Of a DNA stretch of 37,514 nt, positions 21,801-31,005 are shown one piece after another. Under the pieces are notes generated by a model. The model saw only the letters and a program-made list of their open reading frames with translations. It made no database searches and had not been told where the DNA came from. How positions within the stretch are numbered: the first letter of the stretch is position 1; each line of letters begins with the position of its first letter. The position numbers were made by a program, and so were the translations under genes. The stretch is taken from positions 1-37,514 of the IMG/VR virus record IMGVR_UViG_3300030101_002233. One strand, given 5' to 3'. This stretch comes from a virus.

Positions 21801-22120
21801 AATGTTCTAACAGTAGCTATAACAGCAGTAATGCCAACGGCCATTTTAGCCATTCCTTTAACAAAACCTGCAGAACCCTTTGTTCCTTTTTTCTGTTCGT
21901 TATTTAGTCTTGTAAGTTCTTTTCTGTGTTGCTTGTATTTTTGTGTAGCTTTATGAATAGCCCTTTCTTTGTCTATCCAATCTTTAGCAGTTTGTTTATT
22001 AACTTTTTTAGTTTGTTGCTGCTCTTTTTTAAGGCCTTGTATTTCTTTTTTTAATTTAAGTAAATCATTAACACCCTTAATTTTTATATCTATTATTTTT
22101 TGTTCTCTTGCTCCCGCCAT
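18875..22120 (-). CDS. Tail tape measure protein
   Basis: The 1081-aa protein is the longest helical gene product. A coiled-coil lead (1-80) is followed by a hydrophobic stretch and the TP901-type core (about 105-330: FEFSMAKVRAISGATNEEFM, ELGRTTFFTAKQVAELQVNF, LDLAMATGSDLARSAMVAGS). Then come long charged coiled coils (400-870), interrupted by a small Cys motif (CPSGQHRDPNTGECVD). Gly-rich repeats (FAKGGMI, FANGGMV, FAVGGRV) lie near the end, with an ELEGGEAVINKRST segment. It sets tail length and is threaded through the tube. The length predicts a medium siphovirus tail. Confidence 0.9.
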   Translation of the reverse strand: MAGAREQKIIDIKIKGVNDLLKLKKEIQGLKKEQQQTKKVNKQTAKDWIDKERAIHKATQKYKQHRKELTRLNNEQKKGTKGSAGFVKGMAKMAVGITAVIATVRTLSRVFVTAFKTFTDFEFSMAKVRAISGATNEEFMKLEQSAKELGRTTFFTAKQVAELQVNFSKLGFTADQILNLQAATLDLAMATGSDLARSAMVAGSAVRGFALDASEATRVVDVMAVAFTSSALDIEKWQTSMTKVSAIAANIGVDIEGTAAVMGALSDTGIEASIAGTSLRNIFLKMANPTSALAKRIGFTVSSTEDMIKALHKLKDAQIGQLEMQSLVDVRQVIAMQAMINSTEKIENYVGALNNAAGAGREMAAIMEDSTKGAFKRFTSALEGLFLVLSEKVAPVVNSVSKGIREWIEYFTDATDKKISDRMRLQVKEFENLFDVVQRTTATEKTRQMALAEINRKYSEFLGYQLTDINDTNNLAKAEKLLNDEFEKRIELQVAEEGLANFYKEQEKRAFRLYKLQKDMKGLLAKQEFNTFGDIQAQGQQRALDISKKLFDFISDYDPKKDGADVSGFFQNLEFLAIGAGMEIGKMITTPMELFKDMDNFAELKVALDEIASLQAEVAEEAKDEAWFRERILKLGGKLKKLIDKGGVEPCPSGQHRDPNTGECVDAKAVRDFAEELAIFKRQVSDRESEHFIKNEEQRNLKILEKEKDLAKDELAIYKEGDKRRAAMHLKYLKAVEKADKASLKIREDRLDEGLLKTKRRLAQEGRDKKHSTLELQREDLEAEKKMLEKKLELYKNYSSKRKKIMKQLEVVEENIKINDYETEVELKQFKVELAQEIANATFSIMSNNLARSKEAQLNSLQNTYDNEMHYFDIQLRDKLISQADYDGKKQIKDHELKLEEERLNNEFARKEKNAARAQAIINGALAITKVQGQTGTLSPFVIPMIVATTMAQLAVIESQQFAKGGMIEKFANGGMVRGKSHAQGGEKFAVGGRVVELEGGEAVINKRSTAMFKPQLSAMNAAGGGVKFADGGLLNQSSFSAARFNSAGFGQMGGGKVVVVESDITTTQRKVQAIENNASF

Positions 22121-22124
22121 AATT

Positions 22125-22631
22125 TTAAACTGTTATCATTACTGTAATTGTTTCGTCTACCTCTGTTTGTCCTAAAATTGCATCTACCTGTAATCCTGTT
22201 GCTTTTTTTATTCTGTCAAACACTCCTACTTTTTCAGCAGTTTCAAGCGCATTACCAATAAATCCCCTAGGACTAACCGTTCCCTTTTTTCTTATTGATT
22301 TTCTAACTCTATTTGCTATTACTAAAGCGCTTTGATTGTCAAACGGAAGCATTTTTCCCCTTCTTTGTTTTTGTTTTACCCACCTTATTAATTTTATAAG
22401 ACCAACCTTAGTCCCCGGTTTTGAACCTTCATCTACTGCTATTGCATATCCTGCACTATTGGTAATGTTTAATACAAGAGAATTTCCTTTTACATCAAAA
22501 TCTACATCAAAAGAATCATATAGTTTTCCTGAAGCAATATGGTCTTGAGCAATAAGTTCTTGCTGCAATATGCTCTCAATTTGCTCTCCTTCTCTAATTA
22601 ATATTTTTGCTATTTCTCTAAACTGTGTCAT
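22125..22631 (-). CDS. HK97 gp10-like tail completion protein
   Basis: The 168-aa protein fits the gp10-like group: an N-terminal helix (EIAKILIREGEQIESILQQE), HIASGKLYDSFDVDFDV, then ITNSAGYAIAVDEGSKPGTK and a basic region (RVRKSIRKKGTVSPRGFIG). The Y...VDEG..PG motif is typical. Such proteins cap or complete the tail at the head junction. The gene overlaps nothing and is next to the tape measure gene. A GCAGTTTCA site lies inside at 22237-22245, coding for ETAEK. Confidence 0.65.
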   Translation of the reverse strand: MTQFREIAKILIREGEQIESILQQELIAQDHIASGKLYDSFDVDFDVKGNSLVLNITNSAGYAIAVDEGSKPGTKVGLIKLIRWVKQKQRRGKMLPFDNQSALVIANRVRKSIRKKGTVSPRGFIGNALETAEKVGVFDRIKKATGLQVDAILGQTEVDETITVMITV

Positions 22632-22639
22632 GTAAAAAT

Positions 22640-23032
22640 TTATGTTCCATCAGGATAATTATATCTACTAGGCTTTCCATCTTTCCAATAATTTCTTTCT
22701 ATAGGTCTATTATTATCTCCTTGATTATTTATATAGTTACTTTCTACAATATCATCTTCATCTGAATGCCTTACCATTTCTACTAAATTTCCAAATTCAT
22801 CTTTTATCATAACAGGACTCCAAAAGGGAGCGGTTTTTGTTTCATCTCCCGCATACAAATCCATATAAACCTTACCCTTTTTTACTCTTACTATACCTCT
22901 ATCTGTAACAGATATATCATCTACAGTAATGGGATTGGCATTACTTCTACCATTGTTAGATTCTAAAGGCGCATTTTGTTTAGAATGCGACCTTTTTGGT
23001 ATTATTTTTATTGCTTTTTCACTTGTAGCCAT
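22640..23032 (-). CDS. Hypothetical tail-region protein
   Basis: The 130-aa protein begins MATSEKAIKIIPKRSHSKQN and includes VDDISVTDRGIVRVKKGKVY, then AGDETKTAPFWSPVMIKDEF and a C-terminus rich in Asn, Tyr and Asp. Beta-rich, with no recognised family. Its start shares a base with the stop of the large tail gene, so translation is probably coupled. A minor tail or baseplate component is likely. Confidence 0.55.
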   Translation of the reverse strand: MATSEKAIKIIPKRSHSKQNAPLESNNGRSNANPITVDDISVTDRGIVRVKKGKVYMDLYAGDETKTAPFWSPVMIKDEFGNLVEMVRHSDEDDIVESNYINNQGDNNRPIERNYWKDGKPSRYNYPDGT

Positions 23033-26000
23033 TAACTATACTCTATTTTAATATTATTTACATACACAGGCCAATGACCAACTTCTAACCATTGTATTAA
23101 CTCTACTTTAGTAGGTTGGTTTTTAGCAGGGCTATAACCATCTATTTTATTTATTCTCCACCAAGCTTCATCAAGATAAATTAATTTTCTCATATCTAAA
23201 TTTAATATATCTTTCATTTTTAGATTTACATATACAGTTCTTATTCTAGGAGCTTGTTTAAGCTGTTCTATCATATTTTTGTAATATACTGTATATAATC
23301 CCGGAACAGGGTTTGTTTGAAATTGACCGGGAGCTTCAAATGCTTCATCAGAAAAAGATAAAGAAGGTCTTAATGTTGCGGTGTGAATTCTTTCTTCCCA
23401 ATCTACAAATGTGGCTCTAGGGTAAACCGTTTGATTAGCAAAAGCACTACCATTAGAAAATATTCTCGACCAATAAGTTTGAGTTCCTGCAGCGTTCGCT
23501 ACTAAGCCATTTGGTATGGTTGTATAGTTTACGGGGTTTTCCCAACAATAATAAAATATTCTAGGCACATATCCCTCAACTAAATCCACAGGCCTATATT
23601 GATTATTCCCTAGTCCAATTCCGTTATAGCAATCTTCAGACCATACATTAGGAATTAAAACAGGAGCTTTAGTAACCGTAGAATCATCATGAGCATCATT
23701 ATCCCAAACCTGTGTAGAAGATGCAAATAAAGGATTAATTAACTCTAATGTTCCTGACTCATAATCTTCTCCTAAAACTTCATTATAATCATATAAACGG
23801 TTAGTATCTCCATATATATTGCTTTTATAATTTAAGCTTTCAGCATATTTATCTCCACTATCTTTTTTATATCCTACTCTTAATTCACTTTTTAATCCTA
23901 TATTATATTCATCTTTAATATCTTGCGATAAATCTACTTTTGTTGTCCAATCTATACCTTCGGATTTGTTTTTGTAAAAATCATTAAATGGCTCTATATA
24001 AACTGTTTTAGACTGAACATCTGTAGTAAAATATAAATTAAACAAATGAGAAATTGCTTTTATAAAGTCCACTTGACTTATTCCGCAAGGAAGTATGTTG
24101 TTTTTTTCAACAAGACCTCCAAGTTGTGGTACTGAATCATTATAAGTTATAGTCATTCTCGGCTGTCTATTTCCCAAAGATGCTGTTACTCCATTAAATC
24201 CAAAGTCTACATCAACATCAGGCTCGCAACCTGTTAAATTTTGCCCCACAACTTGACCTTGAAGCTCTATAGTATCTCCAACACCTAAAGTAACACTAAA
24301 AGAAGGGACAATCGTGTCTTCAATTGAGGTGTCCCAACATCCCTTTTCCACCCAATCTAAACCTTCGAATACTGGGTGTTGAAAACCGTTTGATGTAGTG
24401 TTTCCATAAATAGTTTGTCCGCCTGCTACAACTTTAACCCTTGAAGCCCAAGTCCACATATCAGCAGGGTTTCCAGGCAAAAACTCCCAATAGCAAGTTC
24501 CTGTGCTGTTTGCACAATCGCCACCACTACTTCTTAAAATAATTCTATATCCCATTTCTGCAGTAACATCATAAGTTCCCGCCATTTGACAAGTCCAAAC
24601 CCCTGTGCCATTATCATATGAACTTGAAGGGTCATTTACATTATGATTTAAAATACAGGTATGCCAAGTATTTAGAGTGCCTAATCCTACATTATCATGA
24701 ACACTTTGCCAATCGCCACTTTGTCTTTGCTGTGTACAACTAAAATGAACTCTATTATCTTTTGCATCATTTTTTAAAAACGGAAATGTTGTTATTAATC
24801 TTTTAAAGTGGTCTGAATTTATAAAACTTGAATCTATTTTATATCCTATATTTTTAAATATTTTTTGTAACATATTATAAACATAGAAAGCAGCCTGAAA
24901 ATCAGGCGGTCTACCGGTGTCAAATGTATTTATATAATTTTGCAATCCACCTCTATTAAAATCTCTATAAGAAATTAAAGGAAACTGTATATCAGTTTGG
25001 CTTTGGTCTTTAAGCCAAGTGCTTTCTATTGTTGGGAAATCATACATAAATTCATCGGCTTCGTCATAAACCTCACAAAGTCCTTTATCTTTCAATTCTG
25101 ACATCCAACTAAAATTACCCCCATATATAGTGCAAGTATACGATTTCGCCTTTCCTGCGTGTGCAGATTTTTTAATTTGTATTTTTCCATCAAAAAAAGG
25201 AGTTCCATCAACATTTATTCTACAATCTTTAATTCCATAAGTGGTTTTTTCACTTTGGTCTACATTGGCTTTCCATATTTGATTAAATATTTTATTGTTT
25301 CTTTTTGTAGCAGGTAAATCAAAGCTTTTAGAATAATCTCCAAATCTTTTGTCTAAGCTTTTTCCATCAGACACAGTATAAGAAATATCTAATGGAAAAT
25401 CTTCGCTATTTGAAACCTCAAGAGTTCCAATAACGCTTTTGTCATAATTAATAAGCTGAGTGGTTACAGGTGTTGTATAGCTTGTAAACCTTACATCAAC
25501 AGAATTTAATTTAATTGTAGTTCCGCTTTTATTTATAACACTAACATCAAGAAGTCTGTCGTTAGCAGCAAAAGAACCTGTTGAATTAGCTGTGTTAGTA
25601 AAAAAACTAATCGTATTCATTCCTAAAGACAGGGGGTTTGTTGGCTGTAAAAGAGGATTATTACTAATTCTTATTTCTGATTGAACAATATTGTTTAACC
25701 CAACAGCGCCTGTTAAATTACCACCTTGAACGGAATTTAATCCCACAACAATACAATCTCCATTAATACTTGTATCTATTGCGCCAACATTTATTCTTAA
25801 TTTAGCAATACCCGGAACGACAAGAGAGTTAGCATCAAATAAATCAACTTTAGCGTAAAACCCACTCCAATTAAAATTCATTGAACCCGCTCCTGTTTCC
25901 ATAATGCTTATATAATCAAAAGTTATTGGCCCTGTTGGAGATGGGGAAGTAGTACCATTTTTATTATAATATTCTATCCATAAAATTTCATTACCACCTT

Positions 26001-26973
26001 GCGCAATAAATGTTGCAGATTGCTCTGTAGTTATATTAGGCTTAAAATGACCATTAGTTAAAGGGGAGTTAGTGTTGTTACCTCCATTTAATGCGCCCGG
26101 AGCTGTACCATAAATATTTGCACTTGCACCTCCAAGAACATTATATGTTTGACCTCCATACGATATACCTGCTCCTCCGCTCCACCCTAAACTCAAATAA
26201 CTATGTCCCGCCGTGTCAGCTTGAGCTAACCTTATTTTTAATGTATATTCTTGTCCCGGTGTAAGGCCTTGTATAAGTTGGTATATTCCACATTTAGAAG
26301 TTCCACCACTACCATTGCTACAAGTTGAAGTTGTTCCTCCCCCCAAACGAAGATTATGAAAACTTGGATTATTGCCGGGATAATTCATTTCAGGCGGGAC
26401 ATTTGAAGTTGGTCTTAAAAATGCAAACGAACCTGAACCACTACAAATAGTATACCAACCGTACCAAGACCTTCCGGGATTATTAGGATTAGGAGTTCCT
26501 GTTAAGCCAAAAGAACTTATCATTGTTCCCGCAGGATTTAAATAAGAATTTAAAACCATAGGTGGATTTGCCCACCCATTATAAGTAGAATGGTCTTCAG
26601 AAAAATCATAATCTCCAACAAATTCCTGCGTGCTAGGCCCGGCAGTTCCAGGGAAATTAGCTTGATTCGCAGAAGTAGTGGGCATCGGTGTATCTCTATA
26701 AAAAATACTACAAAACCCTGCGCCGGGAGGTTGTGTGCTATCATAAGCAAAAGGCTTTAAGGTAGTTGATGAAGGAACGCCATTAGCGCCCGATATATTG
26801 TAACTTACAGGATTGCTATTAAAACTACAACCTGCTAATCCAATATTTGAACCATAAAAAGCAGAAGTAAAGCTTTGATTAGGAACATTATTATTGTCAT
26901 ACATTGCTGTAGAAGGAATATATGTATCATCATATTCTTTATCTATAATATCAATAGTAATATTTTTTGCCAT
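23032..26973 (-). CDS. Large tail/baseplate hub-like protein
   Basis: The 1313-aa protein has two main parts. The N-terminal ~500 residues are Gly/Asn/Ser-rich and beta-sandwich-like (GLTPGQEYTLKIRLAQAD, TFIAQGGNEILWIEYYNKNG), as in carbohydrate-binding modules. The C-terminal ~800 residues show the tail protein pattern of Bacteroidetes phages: NSEDFPLDISYTVSDGKSLD, YSKSFDLPATKRNNKIFNQI, FKNIGYKIDSSFI, DFIKAISHLFNLYFTTDVQS and IDWTTKVDLSQDI. It probably forms the distal tail hub carrying receptor-binding domains. It is the largest gene of the window. Confidence 0.7.
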   Translation of the reverse strand: MAKNITIDIIDKEYDDTYIPSTAMYDNNNVPNQSFTSAFYGSNIGLAGCSFNSNPVSYNISGANGVPSSTTLKPFAYDSTQPPGAGFCSIFYRDTPMPTTSANQANFPGTAGPSTQEFVGDYDFSEDHSTYNGWANPPMVLNSYLNPAGTMISSFGLTGTPNPNNPGRSWYGWYTICSGSGSFAFLRPTSNVPPEMNYPGNNPSFHNLRLGGGTTSTCSNGSGGTSKCGIYQLIQGLTPGQEYTLKIRLAQADTAGHSYLSLGWSGGAGISYGGQTYNVLGGASANIYGTAPGALNGGNNTNSPLTNGHFKPNITTEQSATFIAQGGNEILWIEYYNKNGTTSPSPTGPITFDYISIMETGAGSMNFNWSGFYAKVDLFDANSLVVPGIAKLRINVGAIDTSINGDCIVVGLNSVQGGNLTGAVGLNNIVQSEIRISNNPLLQPTNPLSLGMNTISFFTNTANSTGSFAANDRLLDVSVINKSGTTIKLNSVDVRFTSYTTPVTTQLINYDKSVIGTLEVSNSEDFPLDISYTVSDGKSLDKRFGDYSKSFDLPATKRNNKIFNQIWKANVDQSEKTTYGIKDCRINVDGTPFFDGKIQIKKSAHAGKAKSYTCTIYGGNFSWMSELKDKGLCEVYDEADEFMYDFPTIESTWLKDQSQTDIQFPLISYRDFNRGGLQNYINTFDTGRPPDFQAAFYVYNMLQKIFKNIGYKIDSSFINSDHFKRLITTFPFLKNDAKDNRVHFSCTQQRQSGDWQSVHDNVGLGTLNTWHTCILNHNVNDPSSSYDNGTGVWTCQMAGTYDVTAEMGYRIILRSSGGDCANSTGTCYWEFLPGNPADMWTWASRVKVVAGGQTIYGNTTSNGFQHPVFEGLDWVEKGCWDTSIEDTIVPSFSVTLGVGDTIELQGQVVGQNLTGCEPDVDVDFGFNGVTASLGNRQPRMTITYNDSVPQLGGLVEKNNILPCGISQVDFIKAISHLFNLYFTTDVQSKTVYIEPFNDFYKNKSEGIDWTTKVDLSQDIKDEYNIGLKSELRVGYKKDSGDKYAESLNYKSNIYGDTNRLYDYNEVLGEDYESGTLELINPLFASSTQVWDNDAHDDSTVTKAPVLIPNVWSEDCYNGIGLGNNQYRPVDLVEGYVPRIFYYCWENPVNYTTIPNGLVANAAGTQTYWSRIFSNGSAFANQTVYPRATFVDWEERIHTATLRPSLSFSDEAFEAPGQFQTNPVPGLYTVYYKNMIEQLKQAPRIRTVYVNLKMKDILNLDMRKLIYLDEAWWRINKIDGYSPAKNQPTKVELIQWLEVGHWPVYVNNIKIEYS

Positions 26974-26974
26974 A

Positions 26975-28843
26975 TTAGTTAGATTGAGTATTTATTTCAT
27001 TAGACTCAACAAACTCAATTTGAGCTTGAACTAAGCCTGCATTTTCATCTATTGTTGTTGTGCTACTATTTGTTATTAAAACAGGAACATAGCTTTTAAA
27101 TCCCGGTTTTTGTAATTTCATATCATTTGTAGTCCCAACATACTCTTGCCTTGTGTTTTCTTTAACTACCCATACATTAGGAGAGGTATAAAGTTCTTCT
27201 ATCCATTTAGCTTCTACTGCATTTAAAGGGTCTGTAAAAACTGTATATTGTTTATTGGCGTTTACATTTAAAACTTCCCTTGAGTGAGGGTACATATCTG
27301 CTAAACCTCTACTGCTAGGAGAATAACCATCTGTATCAAAATCATATTGAAATCTAGAATAAGGGGTTTGTTTGGTAATAGTGTTTTGACTTACATCTAA
27401 ACCGGAAGTTATATTTCTTTTAGCTGTATATGAATCTATACCTCCGAGTCTATTTAGCCACATAAATTTTACACCCTCTCCCATTCCATCAATATTGGAA
27501 AAAGCTTCATTAACAGGGCTTTCGTCTAATTCAAAATATCTATACTCGCCAATCCTTATATCACTTGCACCTGTTCTATGTATTACAGAAGCTCTATAAT
27601 ATGGTTTAGCTGAAGATATTACACTAGGGACATAAGTTCCTGTTGTCCAAGGGACGGGTTGAGACCCATTATTATGTAAATTAACATAAGCAGGAGAAAC
27701 ATTCTGAACAAAAGTTCTATATTGATTATATGCAAATTTATAATTTGAAGAACTAGTTCCTTGCCTTTGCGCTCTTTGGCCTTTAACACAATCCACTAAA
27801 TATACTGTTGTAAGAGATGTAAAAGTTTTTGAAGCACTAGACTCTATCTTTACAGCAAGAGCTTTAGATGTGGGAATATTTGGACTTCCTGTCAAAGTTG
27901 ATTGAAACCATTGTAAATACTCTGCATTATCGGTTGCTCTTATTTTTTTAAAATATAATTTATCCTTATCAGTAGTGTTCCCACCTATTCTTTGTTGCCC
28001 ATTAGGACAGTAAGTCATGAAGGTTTTATAAGAAGAACCGGCGCCTGAAAACATAAGTCTTCCTCCGTTCCCACCAATACCATTCCTGTCTGTTATTTGA
28101 TTAGCGCCATTGTAAATCCAAAAATCAGAAACACTTCTGCTAGACGGAGTTGTACATAAAACTAAACTTCCGTCAGCAGCATATAGCTCAAACCTAGCCC
28201 TTATTGCTATTCTCCTACAAGTTCCATTTAACTCAAAATTATAAAGCATTTCTGAATTAGTTGTACTCACGATATTATTCATTGTCCATTGACCATTTAA
28301 ACCTCCATAAATATTACGCTGTGATGAACCTTGGTCTTGCATTCCTGTTGAGCCATCAGTAGCTCCACCCCAAGTTCCTATACCCGGAGGAACTAAACTA
28401 TAAGACAATAAATTATTTAAAATAGGAGCGATGTTTACTGTAAATCTATGTCCCACAACTGTTCCGGCTGCATCTTGCCAACCATTAAATTCAGCAGGAA
28501 CATCTTTTGATTTTCTTATTGTGCATATTTTTTTTCCATTGGCTAGTGATACAGTTTGAGTATCTGTTTTATGACAAGGCAATTCGTAAATATCAAACAA
28601 AACATTTACCAAATCATTTGTTATTCTTTCGTTATTACTCCCTGTCCCTTCATGGTCTTGTAGTAATGTTGTGCCGTTTTTCCAAAGCACCTGAATATTC
28701 ATGTCTTGATTACAAGAGTAAAGAGATAGTCCTACCTGTCCTCCAAAAACATCATAAGTATACCTACCTGAATTAATTGATTGTGTACTATATGACCTAG
28801 GTGCTAAGCTAAAATAAATAGCTGTTTGATTCATTGTTGGCAT
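26975..28843 (-). CDS. Minor tail protein
   Basis: The 622-aa protein is beta-rich and Asn/Thr/Ser-rich, with MNQTAIYFSLAPRSYSTQSI at the start, then VLFDIYELPCHKTDTQTVSL, NIAPILNNLLSYSLVPPGIG, LADMYPHSREVLNVNANKQY and WIEELYTSPNVWVVKEN. The ELYTSPNVWV...YVPV.I....I.....L.QAQIEFVESNEI ending is common to tail tip proteins of Bacteroidetes phages. It is placed between the lectin-domain protein and the large hub protein and is likely part of the tail tip. Confidence 0.65.
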   Translation of the reverse strand: MPTMNQTAIYFSLAPRSYSTQSINSGRYTYDVFGGQVGLSLYSCNQDMNIQVLWKNGTTLLQDHEGTGSNNERITNDLVNVLFDIYELPCHKTDTQTVSLANGKKICTIRKSKDVPAEFNGWQDAAGTVVGHRFTVNIAPILNNLLSYSLVPPGIGTWGGATDGSTGMQDQGSSQRNIYGGLNGQWTMNNIVSTTNSEMLYNFELNGTCRRIAIRARFELYAADGSLVLCTTPSSRSVSDFWIYNGANQITDRNGIGGNGGRLMFSGAGSSYKTFMTYCPNGQQRIGGNTTDKDKLYFKKIRATDNAEYLQWFQSTLTGSPNIPTSKALAVKIESSASKTFTSLTTVYLVDCVKGQRAQRQGTSSSNYKFAYNQYRTFVQNVSPAYVNLHNNGSQPVPWTTGTYVPSVISSAKPYYRASVIHRTGASDIRIGEYRYFELDESPVNEAFSNIDGMGEGVKFMWLNRLGGIDSYTAKRNITSGLDVSQNTITKQTPYSRFQYDFDTDGYSPSSRGLADMYPHSREVLNVNANKQYTVFTDPLNAVEAKWIEELYTSPNVWVVKENTRQEYVGTTNDMKLQKPGFKSYVPVLITNSSTTTIDENAGLVQAQIEFVESNEINTQSN

Positions 28844-28844
28844 A

Positions 28845-30764
28845 CTAATATATTTTATATTTATTGTTTAAATAACTTTTAACTCTTTCTATTTCTAAAT
28901 CTGTAATGGCTCTATCATATATTATGATTTCTTGTATTTCTCCTCCGCTTAAATCTCCCAATCTAACCCCTCTTCCTATTTGTAGTTTTGCAGAATTATA
29001 AGTTTGAGTGTGGTCATAATCTTCCATAAGGCCTGCCATTTGATTATTATTTGCAATTAAGTCTAATACTTCTGATGCGCTATCTAACCTTACTGCTGTT
29101 AAAATATACTCACTAGTGTTTCCGTTCCAAACATATCTAGCATTCCACTCTCCCGTAGACGCAGAACTATCTCTAACGACACAGTATGCTCTTTGGGAAT
29201 TACTACCTATTGTAAGCTCTACATTGCCATTTTCATAATTGATATATGTAGATGTTTCAGGAGTTGGATAAAAATCTCTTAAATTATCACTTGACATTCC
29301 TCCGTCCATTGTTCCATCGTTAGGACTAGTTGTTGCTAAAGCTTGGTCAGGAACAGTAGGAACAGAAGTGTTATCTCCCATTCTCCACCAACCAATACAA
29401 TCATTTTTTACTGTAGATGTATTTATATTGGTAGGCGCTCTTTTATTGTAAAGCTCTGTTATTTCTGCTTGAGTTAATTCTTTATTGTAAATACTTACCT
29501 CGTCTAAATCTCCGTAATAAGGATTTCCATTTCCATTTCCAATTTCAAGAGGGTCTGAACCCGCAGCCATTCCGTTATATCCTACTTGAGTTATCTGATT
29601 ATCTTGGCTTTCTATTCCATTAATATATATTTTTATTCCTGTAGCCATATTACTACCATCATAAGTAAAAGCGTAGTGCTTCCATTCTCCTCCCGAAGCT
29701 ATTGCGCTTTGTGTTACTCTACATTGCAAATAAGCTCCTGATGCTGACCACATTCTAACATAAACATAACCATTAGATTGCAGCGAATAAAAAGAGTATT
29801 CCTTGTCTGCTGAATTATTTTTATCTATAAAACCTCTTGGGCTTTGAAGCGGGTTAATATTAGACCAAACAGAAACACTAAATGGTTGGTCATTTCCTGC
29901 TCCATCAGTAAAAGAATATATATTATTACCACTTCCATCTTGAGGGTTTCCAATGCTTACCACATCAGGAGCGGATTGCATATGCATGGATAGCTTATTT
30001 GTAAATCCAGTAGATACAAGCCTTGATTTAGCAACTATAAAAGCTGTAAAATCTGTTCCTATTGGGCTATTACTAACAGTTTCAAACACATTATTAGATG
30101 AAAAAGATATTTTTGTTTTATTGTTAGCCCCACCGTAAGCCACTCTTTTAGGCCTTAAAGTATCATTAACCTGTTGTGCATTATTATTGTTTCCTGATTT
30201 ATCTATCCATCTAGAAACCTTACCTGTTATAGTGTCATATTCTATATCGCTATCAGCAGACAACCACATTAATAAATTATTTATTTGGTTTGGATAGTAA
30301 TTCATAGGAATATTACCCACCATACATCTTGTTACCGCTCTAAGAGTGAAAAACATTTTTATTTGAACCAATCTGTCATTAGCAACTTCTTTTACTCTTT
30401 CAAATGTTAAACTTTCTTCAAGAAAATATATTCCAACATTATCTCCTCCGGGATTGTTATAATGTATCATTAATTTATCAAACCATTCTAAAGCAAAGTC
30501 TTGTAAGTTATCCCATTCTTTATCTAAGCTAACTGCATTTTGATTAGCTGTTTTATATGTATCAAAAAAATCTATTTCAAAATCATAAGCTTCCCAACCC
30601 CCATAAATTTCAGGCATTTCAGAATTAGGAGGGTTTATCATCATATAAGGATAATTTGTATTGTGCTTTTCATTTACCTCAAAAGTATATCCAAACTCCT
30701 TATCTCCATAAGTCCATAAGGTTTTCATCTGCGACACTATACTATTTAATCTATTTATTGCCAT
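28845..30764 (-). CDS. Tail protein with nested LamG/concanavalin-like domains
   Basis: The 639-aa protein appears to have three layers. Residues 1-150 look like a small tail-terminator type domain (YEFEIDFFDTYK-like strand pattern and FERVKEVANDRLVQIKMFFT). Residues 160-290 form the first half of a concanavalin-like domain (LLMWLSADSD, VSRWIDKSGNNNNAQQ, FTAFIVAKSR). Residues 290-495 contain a full LamG_3-type domain (FSVSVWSNI, GGEWKHYAFTYDGSN, IKIYINGIESQ, YYGDLDEVSIYNKELTQAEI). Residues 505-639 complete the outer domain (LTAVRLDSASEVL, GGEIQEIIIYDRAITDLEIE). It is a likely receptor-binding protein. Confidence 0.7.
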   Translation of the reverse strand: MAINRLNSIVSQMKTLWTYGDKEFGYTFEVNEKHNTNYPYMMINPPNSEMPEIYGGWEAYDFEIDFFDTYKTANQNAVSLDKEWDNLQDFALEWFDKLMIHYNNPGGDNVGIYFLEESLTFERVKEVANDRLVQIKMFFTLRAVTRCMVGNIPMNYYPNQINNLLMWLSADSDIEYDTITGKVSRWIDKSGNNNNAQQVNDTLRPKRVAYGGANNKTKISFSSNNVFETVSNSPIGTDFTAFIVAKSRLVSTGFTNKLSMHMQSAPDVVSIGNPQDGSGNNIYSFTDGAGNDQPFSVSVWSNINPLQSPRGFIDKNNSADKEYSFYSLQSNGYVYVRMWSASGAYLQCRVTQSAIASGGEWKHYAFTYDGSNMATGIKIYINGIESQDNQITQVGYNGMAAGSDPLEIGNGNGNPYYGDLDEVSIYNKELTQAEITELYNKRAPTNINTSTVKNDCIGWWRMGDNTSVPTVPDQALATTSPNDGTMDGGMSSDNLRDFYPTPETSTYINYENGNVELTIGSNSQRAYCVVRDSSASTGEWNARYVWNGNTSEYILTAVRLDSASEVLDLIANNNQMAGLMEDYDHTQTYNSAKLQIGRGVRLGDLSGGEIQEIIIYDRAITDLEIERVKSYLNNKYKIY

Positions 30765-30765
30765 A

Positions 30766-31005
30766 TTATTTTATTTTTTCTGAATGTATAGCTTCTTGCA
30801 CACTTCCATCATAATCTCCTTTTGCATTTTGCCAACTTAAATAAGTTAAAATTTTATATAAATTAGTGTTTTTAACACTATCAATTTCATTCATACCATC
30901 TATTGTAAAAACTTTTTCTTTTGCTAAGGTAAATAAACTATGTAGCCATCCAAAAGGCTTTATATATTGTTTAAATGCATTTTCTGCAGCTACTCTACCT
31001 TTCAT
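30766..31005 (-). CDS. Hypothetical tail-region protein
   Basis: The 79-aa protein (start MKGRVAAENAFKQYIKPFGW) follows the 236-aa gene with an ATGA overlap. Upstream of its ATG is AAAAGGAGGAGG, a strong Shine-Dalgarno-like block that is rare in this genome. It may just reflect Glu-Lys codons of the upstream gene. The protein is helical and has no known family. With its upstream partner it resembles a pair of tail-assembly genes, but no slippery frameshift site is evident. Confidence 0.6.
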   Translation of the reverse strand: MKGRVAAENAFKQYIKPFGWLHSLFTLAKEKVFTIDGMNEIDSVKNTNLYKILTYLSWQNAKGDYDGSVQEAIHSEKIK

